The notes under the pieces are model-generated. The model was not told the origin of the DNA. It ran no database searches and saw only the letters and a program-made list of their open reading frames with translations. From Cystobacter ferrugineus (GTDB lineage: Bacteria; Myxococcota; Myxococcia; Myxococcales; Myxococcaceae): DNA of 64,000 nucleotides. Each line of letters starts with the position of its first letter. Position 1 is the first letter of the stretch. The position numbers and the translations under genes are program-made. Location: positions 844,510 through 908,509 of the forward strand of contig NZ_MPIN01000002.1 of NCBI RefSeq assembly GCF_001887355.1, written 5' to 3'. Shown in pieces: positions 19,201-28,788 of this stretch.

Positions 19201-22200
19201 GTGCGATATACATCATCCAAGAAATTCCTCTCAGCCTGTGTGGGCCTGTGGGCCAGCCTTGCCACGGTGGCGCAAGCCCATCCTTTTTCAGATTCCCTGA
19301 TCCAACCGCCCTCGCTGTCGGCCCCCCAACGGGGCTCCCTGGTGGGCCAGCTCTCGGGAGTTGCCTTCGAGGCGGCGGACCTGAGCCGAGGAGGCTACAC
19401 GCTGGAGTCACCCTTCGTGGTGCCTTCGGACCACGGACCCCTGCTCGCTCCGGTCTTCCCCCAGTACTCCGTGGAGCAGGGCCTTTCCGAGTGGGGAATG
19501 GGCTGGCAGTCGAACCTCTTCCTGACCCGTTTCCGGCAGGTGGGAGCGTTGGATTACGCCACGGATGGGCTGACCAGTCCGTGGGGTGAGCTCGTCCAGG
19601 GACTGGATGGAGCCTGGTACCCGCGGGGCTTGTCCGCCCACGTACGGGTAGAGACGGCTGCGGATGGCTTCGTGGCCTTCCTGCCCGATGGCAGCAAGCA
19701 TTCGTTTGGTGGCCCTTCCCGGGTCCAGACCAGTGCCGGAGTCTATTCCTGGCCACTCACCGAGGTCGTCACGGCGACGGGCAGGAAGACGCGGCTCACC
19801 TATGAACAGAATGCCTCCGGACGGCCTTTCCTCAAGACCGTGTCCTTTGGAGGAGTGGGGAACACGGCACGCTACCAACTGGACTTCATCTACGAAGCCG
19901 TTCGAGTGCCATTCTCCGATTGGCGCTCGTCACGGGCTCTGGTGCTGGATCAGCGCGTCAAATCCGTGAAGGTGTCCGCCTGGGACCCGGCAGCCGCTTC
20001 CTTCCGCGAGCGATGGCACTACGTCCTCTTCTACGAGGAGGAGGCATTCAGCCCGGCTTTCTATCTGAAAGAGATTGTCCGGGTGTTTGCCTCGGGCGAG
20101 TCCGAACCCCCCGTTCGCTACACATACCACGTGGGGACCGCGAAGCTGACCTCAGCGGAGTTCCGGTACGTGCCCCAATTCGACGCAGTGGTGGAGCGCC
20201 TGGGTTGGGACGTCCTCTATCCCACACGCTCCTCGCCTCTCGACATCAATGAGGACGGCCAGCTCGAGTTCGAGCACAACGAGCGCAATCTGCTGGTGCT
20301 CCAGGGGCCACAGGGCTTCTCCTTCCAGGAGTTGCCAGCCCCGAGTGGTCCCGTCCATAAGCCGTGCCGCTGGGATCCCTACCTGGAGAACCCTGTACGC
20401 CAGTTGGTGAAGCTACGGCCCGAGGATCCGGAATACAGTGTGCTGGATGTGCGCTATGGCGCACAGTCCTCCTCTCAGCTCGTGGTGTGTGGCCGGGACG
20501 GTGTCATCGTGCGTACCCTGCAACTCCCCGGCTACTGGCAGCCAGGTCCAAACAACCGGCTGGTGGACCTGGATCGCGATCACCGCCCCGACTTCATCGA
20601 TATCTTCAGTGGCGGCTACCGGGTGCTGCCCAATCAGAGTGATGCCTCCGGGTATGCCTTTGGATCGCCCATCGTCCGTCCCCTTTCTCCAGCCTTCGCC
20701 GCGGATGCGTCGTGGTTGCACGACATGAACGGTGATGGCTTGTTGGATATTGTCTCGCGTTTCGACTCCGGTCTGGCGGTTTGGTTCGGAACGGGCGCGA
20801 GATACGAGTTCACTCCCGAGGCGATCATCATTCCCTTCCTCGCAGATGGCACGGCGTTGGGGAGCCTCTCGGACTACCAGCTCCACTTCGTGGATGTGAA
20901 CAAGGATGGCGCGGCGGATGCCCTGCTGGCCTTGGACGGGTTGATGTTCGTCTTCATCAACGACGGGATCCGGATGCAGTACATCCGCGTGCCCGCGATG
21001 TTCTACCCGCTCGGTCTCATCGCCAGCTACCCCATGGTGGTGGATGTCGCGGGCAGTGGGGACACGGAAGTGGTCGTGGTGGAGGCCATCGAGCGCAGGA
21101 CGATGTCGGTGGCTCTGAACGCGGCGGAAACAGGTCTGCTGTGGACGGCGGACGATGGCAAGGGAAGCGTGCTGAGCTTCGAGTACGCGCGGGGTCCCGC
21201 GGAGCCGGGGACGCGCCAGCGTGCGACGGTGCTCAAGCGGCTGGTGGTCTCTTCCTCGGGTCAGGACCCTGTTGCGTACTCGTATCAGTACTTCCATCCG
21301 CGGGTGCATTCCCGGGGGAAGCATCTGCTGGGATTCGACAGCGTGGTACGCCATGCGCCCTCGCTCGTCGAGCAGGTCCACTTCCTCAACGATGACACGA
21401 ATGCGGGGCTCGTCGTGTCGTCCAGCGAATCCGACCCACGCACGCCGGGAGTCATCCGCTACGAGGAGCGTTGCTACGACCTGGCCACCATCCAGGGTCT
21501 GCCCTGGCGGCGATTGAAGGAGACGCGCGCGGGGCATGCCCAGGAACAGGGGAGCGGGACGCAGGTCGTGGAGGAGCGTACCGAGTACCCCGCCTCCGAC
21601 TACGAGGCGGAGGTGTGCCCGGCGCGCACGGTGCTCCATACCGCGAATGGTTCGCTCACCACGGAGCGCCGTCGCGCCGTGGTGCCGGCTCTGGTGAAGC
21701 ACCTGCATTGCCTGGAGGACCGCATCATCCTCTCGGGCCAGCATGCGGATACGTCGCTCAACTTCCATCACGAGGCCTGGCTGACGCGCAACGCGGTGGG
21801 CCTGGTGGAGCGGGTGCAAAGCGTAGGCGAGGAGGGGCTGCTCACCCTTCAAGAGGTGATGTACCGACCGGACTACTCCGTGGAGCGCGTCTCGGTGCCT
21901 GGCCGGGGCCACACCTTCTTCACCCTGGAGCCGGACAGCACCTTGCTGCGCAAGGTGACGTCTCCGGATGGCTCGGTCCTGGAGGTGACCTCTCGAGAGC
22001 CGCTCACGGACGCCATCCGCTCCCTTTCCAGCCAGCATGGCACGCAACTCTACACGCAGGCGTTCCGCTACGATGGGCTGGAACGCCTCCAGAAGAACTG
22101 GAACAGCCTGGGCCACGCAACGGAGGCGGACCCGGCGTTGTTGCTCGCCTATGAATACGCCACGGACGTGAAGCCCGCGGTGGTGGATGTCACCACTCTC

Positions 22201-25200
22201 GTGGATGGCCTTTCCGGAGCCCGGCGCCGCTCGGTGGAGTGGAGCACGGCCTCGGGCGCGCAGGTTGCCAGTGCCCAGCTCATTCCCGAGGGGTGGGCGT
22301 TCGACGGCGTCACCACATTCCATCCGGAGCAGCTCGAGACGCGCGAGCACAACCGGCCCACAGAGCCGCCGACGTTGGAGCCGGCGGCGTTTACCTACCA
22401 GGGGCTGCATACGGGAATGCAGCCCGTGGCTAGGCGGCGCTCCGCTGGTTTGGGCCATGAGGTTGCCGCGTTCTCCAAGCTCCACGCGGATGTGGAACGG
22501 CAGGTGGTGTCGAGCCTCGCGGTGGAGTCCGGCCTCCTGCGGCGCGAGTGGGTCGAGAATGGCGTCCACCGGACTCGCTTCTGGTTGGGCGCTTCAGAGC
22601 AGGTGCTGCGCCGCGAGGAGCCGGATGGCACCCCCTACGGCTTCGAGCGCGATGCGCTCGACCGGGTGCGGCGTGTGCTCCTGCCGGATGGAAAAACCCA
22701 CCGGGTCGCCTACGACTCGCATGGCCGGGTGAAGCAGGTGACTCGAGAAGGGCTCGCTGAGCTCCTCTATGAGTACGAGCCCGTCACGGGCCTGCTGCGA
22801 AGCCGTCGCTTCCTGTCCGCGCAGGGCGTGGCGCAGCGGTTGGAGGCGTGGACGTATGACTCCATCGGGCGCAAGTCGGTGGAAGAGCACACGGACCTGC
22901 TCCAGGGGACCGTCCAGCACTACCGCTTCTTCTATGATGGGGCGACGCCGGACGAACCTGGACGACGCACGCACCTGGGAGAACTGTCGGCCGTCCAGGG
23001 GGACGGCTATCTCAAGACCTTTGATTATCGCGCGGACGGCAAGCTTTCCCGGTACGTGTTGCGGCTGGATGGCTGGCGTACGGTGGAGTCGGAGTTCACC
23101 TACGCGGACAATGGTGAGGCGCGGCTGACGGCCACTTCCGTGAGGGACGCGACGGGAGGATTGCTGTCGGTCTCCAGCAGGGAGCATCGATGGGACGCCT
23201 ACGGCCGATTGTCAGAGGTGTGGCTCAATGGCTACCCCCTGGCCACCTTCGCCTATGATTCCAACGGCCAGGCCAGCACCGCGACCTTCACCACGGGTGA
23301 CCGGGTCCTGCTGGGATACGATGCGCTGACCCACGGACGCCTGTCGATATCGCAATGGGCAGCGAGAGGGTGGGAGTCCTCCAATGTCCTGCGCTTCAAC
23401 ACGAGAGGATTCCTGGACCATGAGGCTTTCGTCATCGGCGGCGAGAACCTGCGGCGCCAGTACGCCTATTCGCCGCGCGGTTTCCTGACGGATGCAGGTG
23501 ACTCGGAGAACGTCTACTCCTACGGATTCGATGGCTCGGGTCTGCCGACGAGCATCGAGGAACAGGGGGCGCACCGCGATCTGAGATGGAAAGGTGGTGT
23601 CCTCACCACGGGCAACACGCTGTATACGTTCGACGCCCTCGGCCGCACCCTGAGCAAGGGAGACCTGTCCTTCAGCTACGGCCCCAATGGTCATCTGGCC
23701 CTGGCCACCCGCGGGGGCAACACGTGGCGGTTCCTGTACGACGAGAACGGCCATCGGCTGCTGAAGTTCAGCGGAACGACTCCCGTGGCGGCGTATCTGG
23801 AGCAGGGCGCCTATCTGGACGCGGGCGGTCTGGCGGAGCCTTTCAAGTTCTCCGGGCAGCTGGTGGGCCTCGTCCGGGGCAATTCCTTCCACTTGCTCGC
23901 CACGGATGCTCGCGGCACGCTCATGGCGGAGCTGGACGGAACCCCCCGGTTGGCCTCTCCATTTGGCAATCGGACCGTCCACCCAGACAGCGCCGCGATC
24001 GTCGATTACGTCCAGAAGGGCTACGATGCGGATCTGGATCTCATTCGCATGGGGGTGCGCGACTACGATCCGATGATCAACCGGTTCCTGACTCCGGACC
24101 CTCTGTTCCTGGAGGAACCGGAGCGCTGCGTGGACAGCCCGGCGGAGTGCAACCTGTATGGGTACGCGGGTGGCAATCCCGTGGCCTACGTGGATCCAAC
24201 CGGAAAGGCTCTCGAGTCGGTGTGGGACGCGGCGAGTCTCGGCATGGGCCTTGTCAGCATCGCCTCGTGGGACGAGAACACGAGCACGCTCGAGAAGGCA
24301 CTGGATGTTGTCGGGGTCGTCGCGGATGCCGCGGCCCTGGCCGTGCCGTTCGTCCCGGGTGGTGCCGGCGCCGCCATCAAGGGCTACCGCGCCGTCGACA
24401 AGGTGGTGGATGTCGTCAAGAACACCGGCAAGGCGGGGGATGCCCTGCAGGTCGCGAACAAGGCGGAGTCCTCCGCGAAGCTGGCGAGCAAGGCGGACGA
24501 AGTAGGTCACTCGTTCGTGTCCGCGGCCAAGGGGTGTGAGGGGCGCGCCTGCTCCATTCCCGGACAATGCTTCGTCGCGGGGACGCAAGTCCTCACCCAG
24601 CAGGGGCCTAGGGCGATCGAGCAGATAAAGCCAGGAGATCTCGTCTGGTCGCGCAGCGAGACGACGGGCGAAATGGACTGGAAGCCCGTGGTGCGCACCT
24701 TCCTCACGCCGGATCAACCGGTGTTGCAACTGGAACTGACTGATGAGGCATCAGGGCAGAAGAGTGTCCTGGGTGTCACGGGGGAGCACCCGTTCTGGGT
24801 GAAGGAACTCGGCTGGGTGGGGGCCGCGGCGCTCATGCCTGGGCATCAGGTGGCCAGTGTCCACGGCGGTTGGCTCCGGGTGGGAACCTCGACCTGGGCT
24901 CAGGAGCGGGCCAGTGTCTTCAACTTCGAGGTGGCGGAGTACCACACGTACTTCGCGGGGACCCTGAACGCCTGGGTCCACAACGAATGCAAACCTCCCA
25001 AGACGTATCAGACCTATACGAAGACGAACCCCGTGACGGGGGAAGTCTACGTCGGACGGACGAGCGGGCGTGGAGACCCATTGCAGAACGTCGCGGCCCG
25101 TGAAAGGAACCACCACATGACCGAGAAGGGATTCGGCCCCGCGGTACTCGACAAGTCGAGTCCCAAGAAGGCGGCCATCCGTGGTCGTGAACAGATGATG

Positions 25201-25317
25201 ATCGACAAGCACGCCAAGAGCGGTAATTCGGGAAACGCCATCAATGGTATTTCGCCGAACAATCCGAAGCGGGCCGGGTACCTGAGGGCCGCCAAAAAAG
25301 AATTCGGAACGCCATGA
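19201..25317 (+). CDS. Secreted RHS polymorphic toxin: FG-GAP, YD repeats, HINT, GIY-YIG-like nuclease
   Basis: This protein has 2038 residues from a GTG at 19201, chosen because it lies after the terminator and opens a clean Sec signal (basic RYTSSKK, then a hydrophobic core ending VAQA). The N-terminal part is SpvB/TcB-like, with FG-GAP calcium-type repeats near residues 455, 509 and 564 (LDRDHRPDFIDI, MNGDGLLDIV, VNKDGAADAL). YD/RHS repeats run from about 1140 to 1600, ending in the RHS core (RDYDPMINRFLTPDP near 1620; YVDPTGK). A pretoxin HINT protease domain starts at Cys1790 (CFVAGT; TGEHPFW; YHTYFAG; WVHN). The last 108 residues look like a GIY-YIG nuclease: YTK, YVG (Tyr1950), RERNHH, RGRE (Glu near 1997) and SGNAING. 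I infer that HINT releases the nuclease, which would cleave target-cell DNA or RNA. Confidence 0.92.
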   Translation: MRYTSSKKFLSACVGLWASLATVAQAHPFSDSLIQPPSLSAPQRGSLVGQLSGVAFEAADLSRGGYTLESPFVVPSDHGPLLAPVFPQYSVEQGLSEWGMGWQSNLFLTRFRQVGALDYATDGLTSPWGELVQGLDGAWYPRGLSAHVRVETAADGFVAFLPDGSKHSFGGPSRVQTSAGVYSWPLTEVVTATGRKTRLTYEQNASGRPFLKTVSFGGVGNTARYQLDFIYEAVRVPFSDWRSSRALVLDQRVKSVKVSAWDPAAASFRERWHYVLFYEEEAFSPAFYLKEIVRVFASGESEPPVRYTYHVGTAKLTSAEFRYVPQFDAVVERLGWDVLYPTRSSPLDINEDGQLEFEHNERNLLVLQGPQGFSFQELPAPSGPVHKPCRWDPYLENPVRQLVKLRPEDPEYSVLDVRYGAQSSSQLVVCGRDGVIVRTLQLPGYWQPGPNNRLVDLDRDHRPDFIDIFSGGYRVLPNQSDASGYAFGSPIVRPLSPAFAADASWLHDMNGDGLLDIVSRFDSGLAVWFGTGARYEFTPEAIIIPFLADGTALGSLSDYQLHFVDVNKDGAADALLALDGLMFVFINDGIRMQYIRVPAMFYPLGLIASYPMVVDVAGSGDTEVVVVEAIERRTMSVALNAAETGLLWTADDGKGSVLSFEYARGPAEPGTRQRATVLKRLVVSSSGQDPVAYSYQYFHPRVHSRGKHLLGFDSVVRHAPSLVEQVHFLNDDTNAGLVVSSSESDPRTPGVIRYEERCYDLATIQGLPWRRLKETRAGHAQEQGSGTQVVEERTEYPASDYEAEVCPARTVLHTANGSLTTERRRAVVPALVKHLHCLEDRIILSGQHADTSLNFHHEAWLTRNAVGLVERVQSVGEEGLLTLQEVMYRPDYSVERVSVPGRGHTFFTLEPDSTLLRKVTSPDGSVLEVTSREPLTDAIRSLSSQHGTQLYTQAFRYDGLERLQKNWNSLGHATEADPALLLAYEYATDVKPAVVDVTTLVDGLSGARRRSVEWSTASGAQVASAQLIPEGWAFDGVTTFHPEQLETREHNRPTEPPTLEPAAFTYQGLHTGMQPVARRRSAGLGHEVAAFSKLHADVERQVVSSLAVESGLLRREWVENGVHRTRFWLGASEQVLRREEPDGTPYGFERDALDRVRRVLLPDGKTHRVAYDSHGRVKQVTREGLAELLYEYEPVTGLLRSRRFLSAQGVAQRLEAWTYDSIGRKSVEEHTDLLQGTVQHYRFFYDGATPDEPGRRTHLGELSAVQGDGYLKTFDYRADGKLSRYVLRLDGWRTVESEFTYADNGEARLTATSVRDATGGLLSVSSREHRWDAYGRLSEVWLNGYPLATFAYDSNGQASTATFTTGDRVLLGYDALTHGRLSISQWAARGWESSNVLRFNTRGFLDHEAFVIGGENLRRQYAYSPRGFLTDAGDSENVYSYGFDGSGLPTSIEEQGAHRDLRWKGGVLTTGNTLYTFDALGRTLSKGDLSFSYGPNGHLALATRGGNTWRFLYDENGHRLLKFSGTTPVAAYLEQGAYLDAGGLAEPFKFSGQLVGLVRGNSFHLLATDARGTLMAELDGTPRLASPFGNRTVHPDSAAIVDYVQKGYDADLDLIRMGVRDYDPMINRFLTPDPLFLEEPERCVDSPAECNLYGYAGGNPVAYVDPTGKALESVWDAASLGMGLVSIASWDENTSTLEKALDVVGVVADAAALAVPFVPGGAGAAIKGYRAVDKVVDVVKNTGKAGDALQVANKAESSAKLASKADEVGHSFVSAAKGCEGRACSIPGQCFVAGTQVLTQQGPRAIEQIKPGDLVWSRSETTGEMDWKPVVRTFLTPDQPVLQLELTDEASGQKSVLGVTGEHPFWVKELGWVGAAALMPGHQVASVHGGWLRVGTSTWAQERASVFNFEVAEYHTYFAGTLNAWVHNECKPPKTYQTYTKTNPVTGEVYVGRTSGRGDPLQNVAARERNHHMTEKGFGPAVLDKSSPKKAAIRGREQMMIDKHAKSGNSGNAINGISPNNPKRAGYLRAAKKEFGTP

Positions 25318-25781
25318 ACGAGAAGACGAAGCGAAAGCGGGTCCGGCGAGTAGAGGGGGCCGTGGTGTCCATCGACCTGGGGGACGGATCCCATGGCTTC
25401 GGGAGGGTGCTCGAACGCCCGCTCATGGCCTTCTATGATCTGCGCAGTGAGCACATTCCGCCCATCGAGGAGATCATCGCCAGTCCGGTGCTCTTCAAGA
25501 TCTGCGTCATGGACCATGCGGTCACCGCGGGAACCTGGCCCGTGGTGGGGAGCAAACCCCTGGAGCCCTCCATGCGGGAGGTTCCGCTCTTCTTCAAGCA
25601 GGACGGCCCCGGGAAGTTCTCGCTCTATCGCGCGGGTCAGGAGAAGCCCGCATCGCGGAGTGAAATCGAGGGGCTCGAGCGGGCCGCGGTGTGGGAGCCC
25701 ATCCATGTGGCGGATAGGCTCAGGGACCACTTCGCGGGCCGCGAGAACATCTGGGTCAAGTCCTTGAAGCCCCAGGAGTGA
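25314..25781 (+). CDS. Imm26-like immunity protein
   Basis: This 155-residue cytoplasmic protein has its start overlapping the toxin stop codon by four bases (ATGA), the standard arrangement for a cognate immunity gene. The N-terminal pattern VVSIDLGDGSHGFGRVL followed by MAFYD matches the Imm26 family of immunity proteins, which commonly follow RHS or other polymorphic toxins. It should bind and block the nuclease tip of the upstream protein. No membrane segment is visible, consistent with a nuclease acting in the cytoplasm. Confidence 0.85.
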   Translation: MNEKTKRKRVRRVEGAVVSIDLGDGSHGFGRVLERPLMAFYDLRSEHIPPIEEIIASPVLFKICVMDHAVTAGTWPVVGSKPLEPSMREVPLFFKQDGPGKFSLYRAGQEKPASRSEIEGLERAAVWEPIHVADRLRDHFAGRENIWVKSLKPQE

Positions 25782-25796
25782 AGAGGATGGGGTAAG

Positions 25797-25818
25797 CCCA
25801 GGGGCCCTTGCGCCTGGG
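25797..25818 (+). terminator. Hairpin after the immunity gene
   Basis: CCCAGG (25797-25802) pairs with CCTGGG (25813-25818) 16 bases after the immunity gene stop. No T-run follows. It may end the toxin-immunity transcript. Confidence 0.35.
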
Positions 25819-25893
25819 GTTCACCGCCGACCTGTCCCTCCATGGGGCCCTGGGCCGCGGCATGCCCGGGGCAGGGGAGATGCTCTCGTGGGT

Positions 25894-25929
25894 GAGGCGG
25901 TGTCCCTGAACCGCTCGGGACACCGCCTC
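25894..25929 (-). terminator. Perfect 13-bp stem after the TonB-dependent receptor gene
   Basis: Arms 25894-25906 and 25917-25929 are fully complementary with a 10-base loop. The hairpin begins seven bases past the receptor stop codon and lies between convergent genes, so it can block transcription from either side. A T-run is lacking, so termination may depend on Rho or the hairpin may protect the 3' end. Confidence 0.55.
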
Positions 25930-25936
25930 CGTGCGG

Positions 25937-28759
25937 CTAGTTGCGGAAGCGCAGCAGCAGCTCCGCCTGCAGGCCGCCGTTGCGGAAGCGGGACAGGCCG
26001 TAGTTGGAGTTGGTGGGCGCGTACAGGTCGTAGATGCCGGTGGTGGCGGTGTTGTTGAGCACGTTCACCACCATGGCGGTGATCTCGAACTTGTTCTTGA
26101 TGTTGAACAAGCGGCCCACGTCGTAGCGCGCCTGGGCGTCGATGACGAACAGGTCGGGATTGCGCAGCTCGGAGATGGTCGAGGGGTCGTTGAAGTTCGC
26201 CACGCCCCGGTTGACCGTGAAGCCCGTGCCGCGCGGAGAGCGGTACAGGTTGGTGGAGGGGTTGCTGAGCGACTGGTACTGCCACAGCGGCGTGCCGGTC
26301 AGGTAGCGCATGCGCACGCCGAAATCGAGGCCGAAGCTGGTCGCGTAGTTGACGGCGCCCTTGAGCGTGTGGCGGATGTCGTCCGGCGTCGGGCCCTCGA
26401 AGAGGTACTTGGTGCGCGGGTTGCTGCCGTAGCCGTCGAAGTAGCTGGCCACGGTGCCGTTGTTGAAGCCCAGGGTGTAGCTGGCCAGCAGGTCCCACCC
26501 GCCCAGCTTTCCCTGCGCCCACAGGTCGACGCCCTTGTAGTCGCGCCACGCGCTGTCCGGGTTGTGGATGAGGAACACCTCCCCGGCCGTGCCGTTCACG
26601 TTGCCGATGACGCGCGTGCCGGTGGCGTCCCAGATCTGGTTGATCTCCTCGTCCACCCACATGTTGTTGTAGCGGCGGTAGGTGAGGTCCGTGCCGAGCG
26701 CGACGCCCTGACTCACCTCGCGGTGCAGACCCAGGCTCACCTCGTCCACGCTCGTCGGCGTGTGCGTGCTGGCGAAGGAGCGGCCGTTGGCACCACCGCT
26801 CCGGGTACAGACGTTGTTGGCCAGGGGCGTGCCGGGACCACAGTCCGGGAAGGCGCCAGCCGTTGGGTTGAAGGTGGCGGTGTAGCGCTGGATGTCCGGA
26901 TTGGCGCGCTGCGCGATGAAGACGTCGCCGACCTCGTTGGAGCGGCCGTAGTGCGCCTTGAGCAGGGTCTTGCGGTCATTGGTGAGGTCATACGTCGCCG
27001 ACACGCGCGGGCCGATGCCCACCAGGTTGGTGACGAAGGCGCCATCGTCGCCGTAGAGGCGGCCCACGTCGGCGCGCAGACCGGCGATCAGCGTGAGCTG
27101 GCGGTTGACGGTCCAGCGATCCTGCACGAAGGCGCCCAACTGGGCCACGGCGCCGCTGGTGGTGTTGCTGCCCAGCGCATCATTGCTGCCGTAGAAGGCC
27201 GCGCGCGTGTTGCAATAACCGAAGGTGCTCGGGTCCTCCGGGTTGCAGATGCCGCCCTTGTCCGTGTAGCGGTAGTTGCCGGTGGTGCCCACGTTCAGCG
27301 TGCCCATCAGGTAGCCGAGCTGGACGCCGCCCTTCATCTGGTGCGCGCCCGCCTTGACCAGGATGGTGGGGTCGAACTGGAAGCGCCACTTGTCCTCGGT
27401 GGAGTAGTTGCCCGCGATGCTGCTGGACAGAGAGCCCGAGGAGCCCGTGGTGAAGTAGTTGTCGTTCTCGTCCGCGTGCGAGATGGCGTTCATGTCATCG
27501 TTCTGCGGACCCTGGTACACGCGCTTGTAGGTGGCGCCTGTCTGCAGCTGGAAGAGGACGTTGTCGCTGAAGCTGTGGTCGTAGTTGCCGATGAGGAAGT
27601 AGCCGCCGCGGTCGATGCGCGACTCGGCCTCGGGCGACGTCGTCGCGCTGCCGATGTTGTTGGTGATGGTGTTGTTGTCGACGTTGACGGCGAAGGACAC
27701 GCGGTCACGGCTCGTGGGCTGCCAGGTGAGCTTGAGCCGGGCGAGCTTCGTCTGGGTATCGCGGGGCCGGTTCTCCTGCTGACCCTTGATGGTCAGGGGG
27801 ATCTCGCGCATCGAGAAGTTCCACTGACCGCTCGCGTAGAACCACAGCCGGTCCTTGATGATGGGGCCGCCGAAGGCGACCAGGGGCGCGTAGAACGTGG
27901 TCTCCGCCTGCCGGGTGGTGCTGTTGAGCAGGTTGCCGGTGCTCAGCGGTTGGTTGGAGGCGTACTGCGTCTTGGCGGCGCTCCAGGCGGGCTGCAGCAC
28001 GAGCGTCGCGTCGTAGGTCCAGTTGTTGGAGCCCGTCTTGGTGACGATGTTCTGCACCACGCCCAGCGAGTTGTACTGCGCGTCCAGGCCACCGGTGATG
28101 ATCTCGAAGTTCTCCACCGCGTAGTAGTTCATCGTGGCGGTGATGGATCCGTCGGACACGTCCGTGGTGTCCATGCCGTCCACGTAGAACTTGCCCCAGC
28201 GCGACAGACCGCCGCGAAGGCTCGGGGCATTGCCCGGGCCCACGCCGGCCACGAGCTGGGCGATGGTCTGCACCTGATTGTACACGGGGGTGGACGCGGC
28301 CTTCTCCGCCGTCACCACCGCGCCCGTCTCGGCCGAGTCCGGGTTGATGATGGGGTTGACGCGCTCGGTGATTTCATAGGTGGCCACCGCCTGCGTCTCG
28401 GTGAACACCTCGAGCTTCACGTCCACCGGCGTCGTCTGGCCCAGCCGGACGGAGATGTTCGTGAGCTTGATGGGCGTGAAGCCCTCGACCTTGACCTCGA
28501 TCGTGTAGCCCTCGCCGGGAGGCACCAGGGAGAACTCGTAGCGGCCGTCCTCGCCGCTGCTGCGCTCCTGGGGCTGCTGGAGCGCGGGGCCGCTCAGGGT
28601 GAGGGGAACCTCGGACAGCGGGGTGCCGGTGGGGTCGTATACATAGCCGGAGAGCCGACCGTAGTTCTCGCCCGCGGCGAGCGCGGGCAGCGGCAGGACG
28701 GCGAGCGCCAGGAGCGCCAGCAATAGCGCCCGGCCGCGAAGCGGAAGGGAAGTCGTCAT
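25937..28759 (-). CDS. TonB-dependent outer-membrane receptor with carboxypeptidase-regulatory domain
   Basis: This 940-residue outer-membrane transporter has a signal peptide (MTTSLPLRGRALLLALLALA...PALAA), a carboxypeptidase-regulatory-like beta domain (GRLSGYVYDPTGTPL, about 35-120), a plug (VQTIAQLVAGVGPGNAPSLR, FYVDGMDTTDV, IVTKTGSNNW), then a long barrel ending LLLRFRN. Such proteins import large substrates (peptides, glycans, metal chelates) using TonB energy; the ligand is unknown. A GTG 33 bases upstream overlaps the previous stop (GTGA) and is an alternative start; I preferred the ATG because it gives a normal signal peptide. It forms an operon with the lipoprotein gene just upstream. 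Confidence 0.92.
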   Translation of the reverse strand: MTTSLPLRGRALLLALLALAVLPLPALAAGENYGRLSGYVYDPTGTPLSEVPLTLSGPALQQPQERSSGEDGRYEFSLVPPGEGYTIEVKVEGFTPIKLTNISVRLGQTTPVDVKLEVFTETQAVATYEITERVNPIINPDSAETGAVVTAEKAASTPVYNQVQTIAQLVAGVGPGNAPSLRGGLSRWGKFYVDGMDTTDVSDGSITATMNYYAVENFEIITGGLDAQYNSLGVVQNIVTKTGSNNWTYDATLVLQPAWSAAKTQYASNQPLSTGNLLNSTTRQAETTFYAPLVAFGGPIIKDRLWFYASGQWNFSMREIPLTIKGQQENRPRDTQTKLARLKLTWQPTSRDRVSFAVNVDNNTITNNIGSATTSPEAESRIDRGGYFLIGNYDHSFSDNVLFQLQTGATYKRVYQGPQNDDMNAISHADENDNYFTTGSSGSLSSSIAGNYSTEDKWRFQFDPTILVKAGAHQMKGGVQLGYLMGTLNVGTTGNYRYTDKGGICNPEDPSTFGYCNTRAAFYGSNDALGSNTTSGAVAQLGAFVQDRWTVNRQLTLIAGLRADVGRLYGDDGAFVTNLVGIGPRVSATYDLTNDRKTLLKAHYGRSNEVGDVFIAQRANPDIQRYTATFNPTAGAFPDCGPGTPLANNVCTRSGGANGRSFASTHTPTSVDEVSLGLHREVSQGVALGTDLTYRRYNNMWVDEEINQIWDATGTRVIGNVNGTAGEVFLIHNPDSAWRDYKGVDLWAQGKLGGWDLLASYTLGFNNGTVASYFDGYGSNPRTKYLFEGPTPDDIRHTLKGAVNYATSFGLDFGVRMRYLTGTPLWQYQSLSNPSTNLYRSPRGTGFTVNRGVANFNDPSTISELRNPDLFVIDAQARYDVGRLFNIKNKFEITAMVVNVLNNTATTGIYDLYAPTNSNYGLSRFRNGGLQAELLLRFRN

Positions 28760-28788
28760 GGGGGCGAGCTCGGAAGAGGGGGTGGACG

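Noticed and set aside
24568-24990. HINT domain considered as a true intein
   Set aside because: There is no conserved C-extein or endonuclease; it sits just before a toxin tip and is followed by an immunity gene, so it is a pretoxin protease domain.
25931-28726. 931-codon open frame opposite the TonB-dependent receptor
   Set aside because: It is a high-GC antisense shadow: Arg/Val/Gly/His-rich with no domain, while the other strand encodes a complete receptor.
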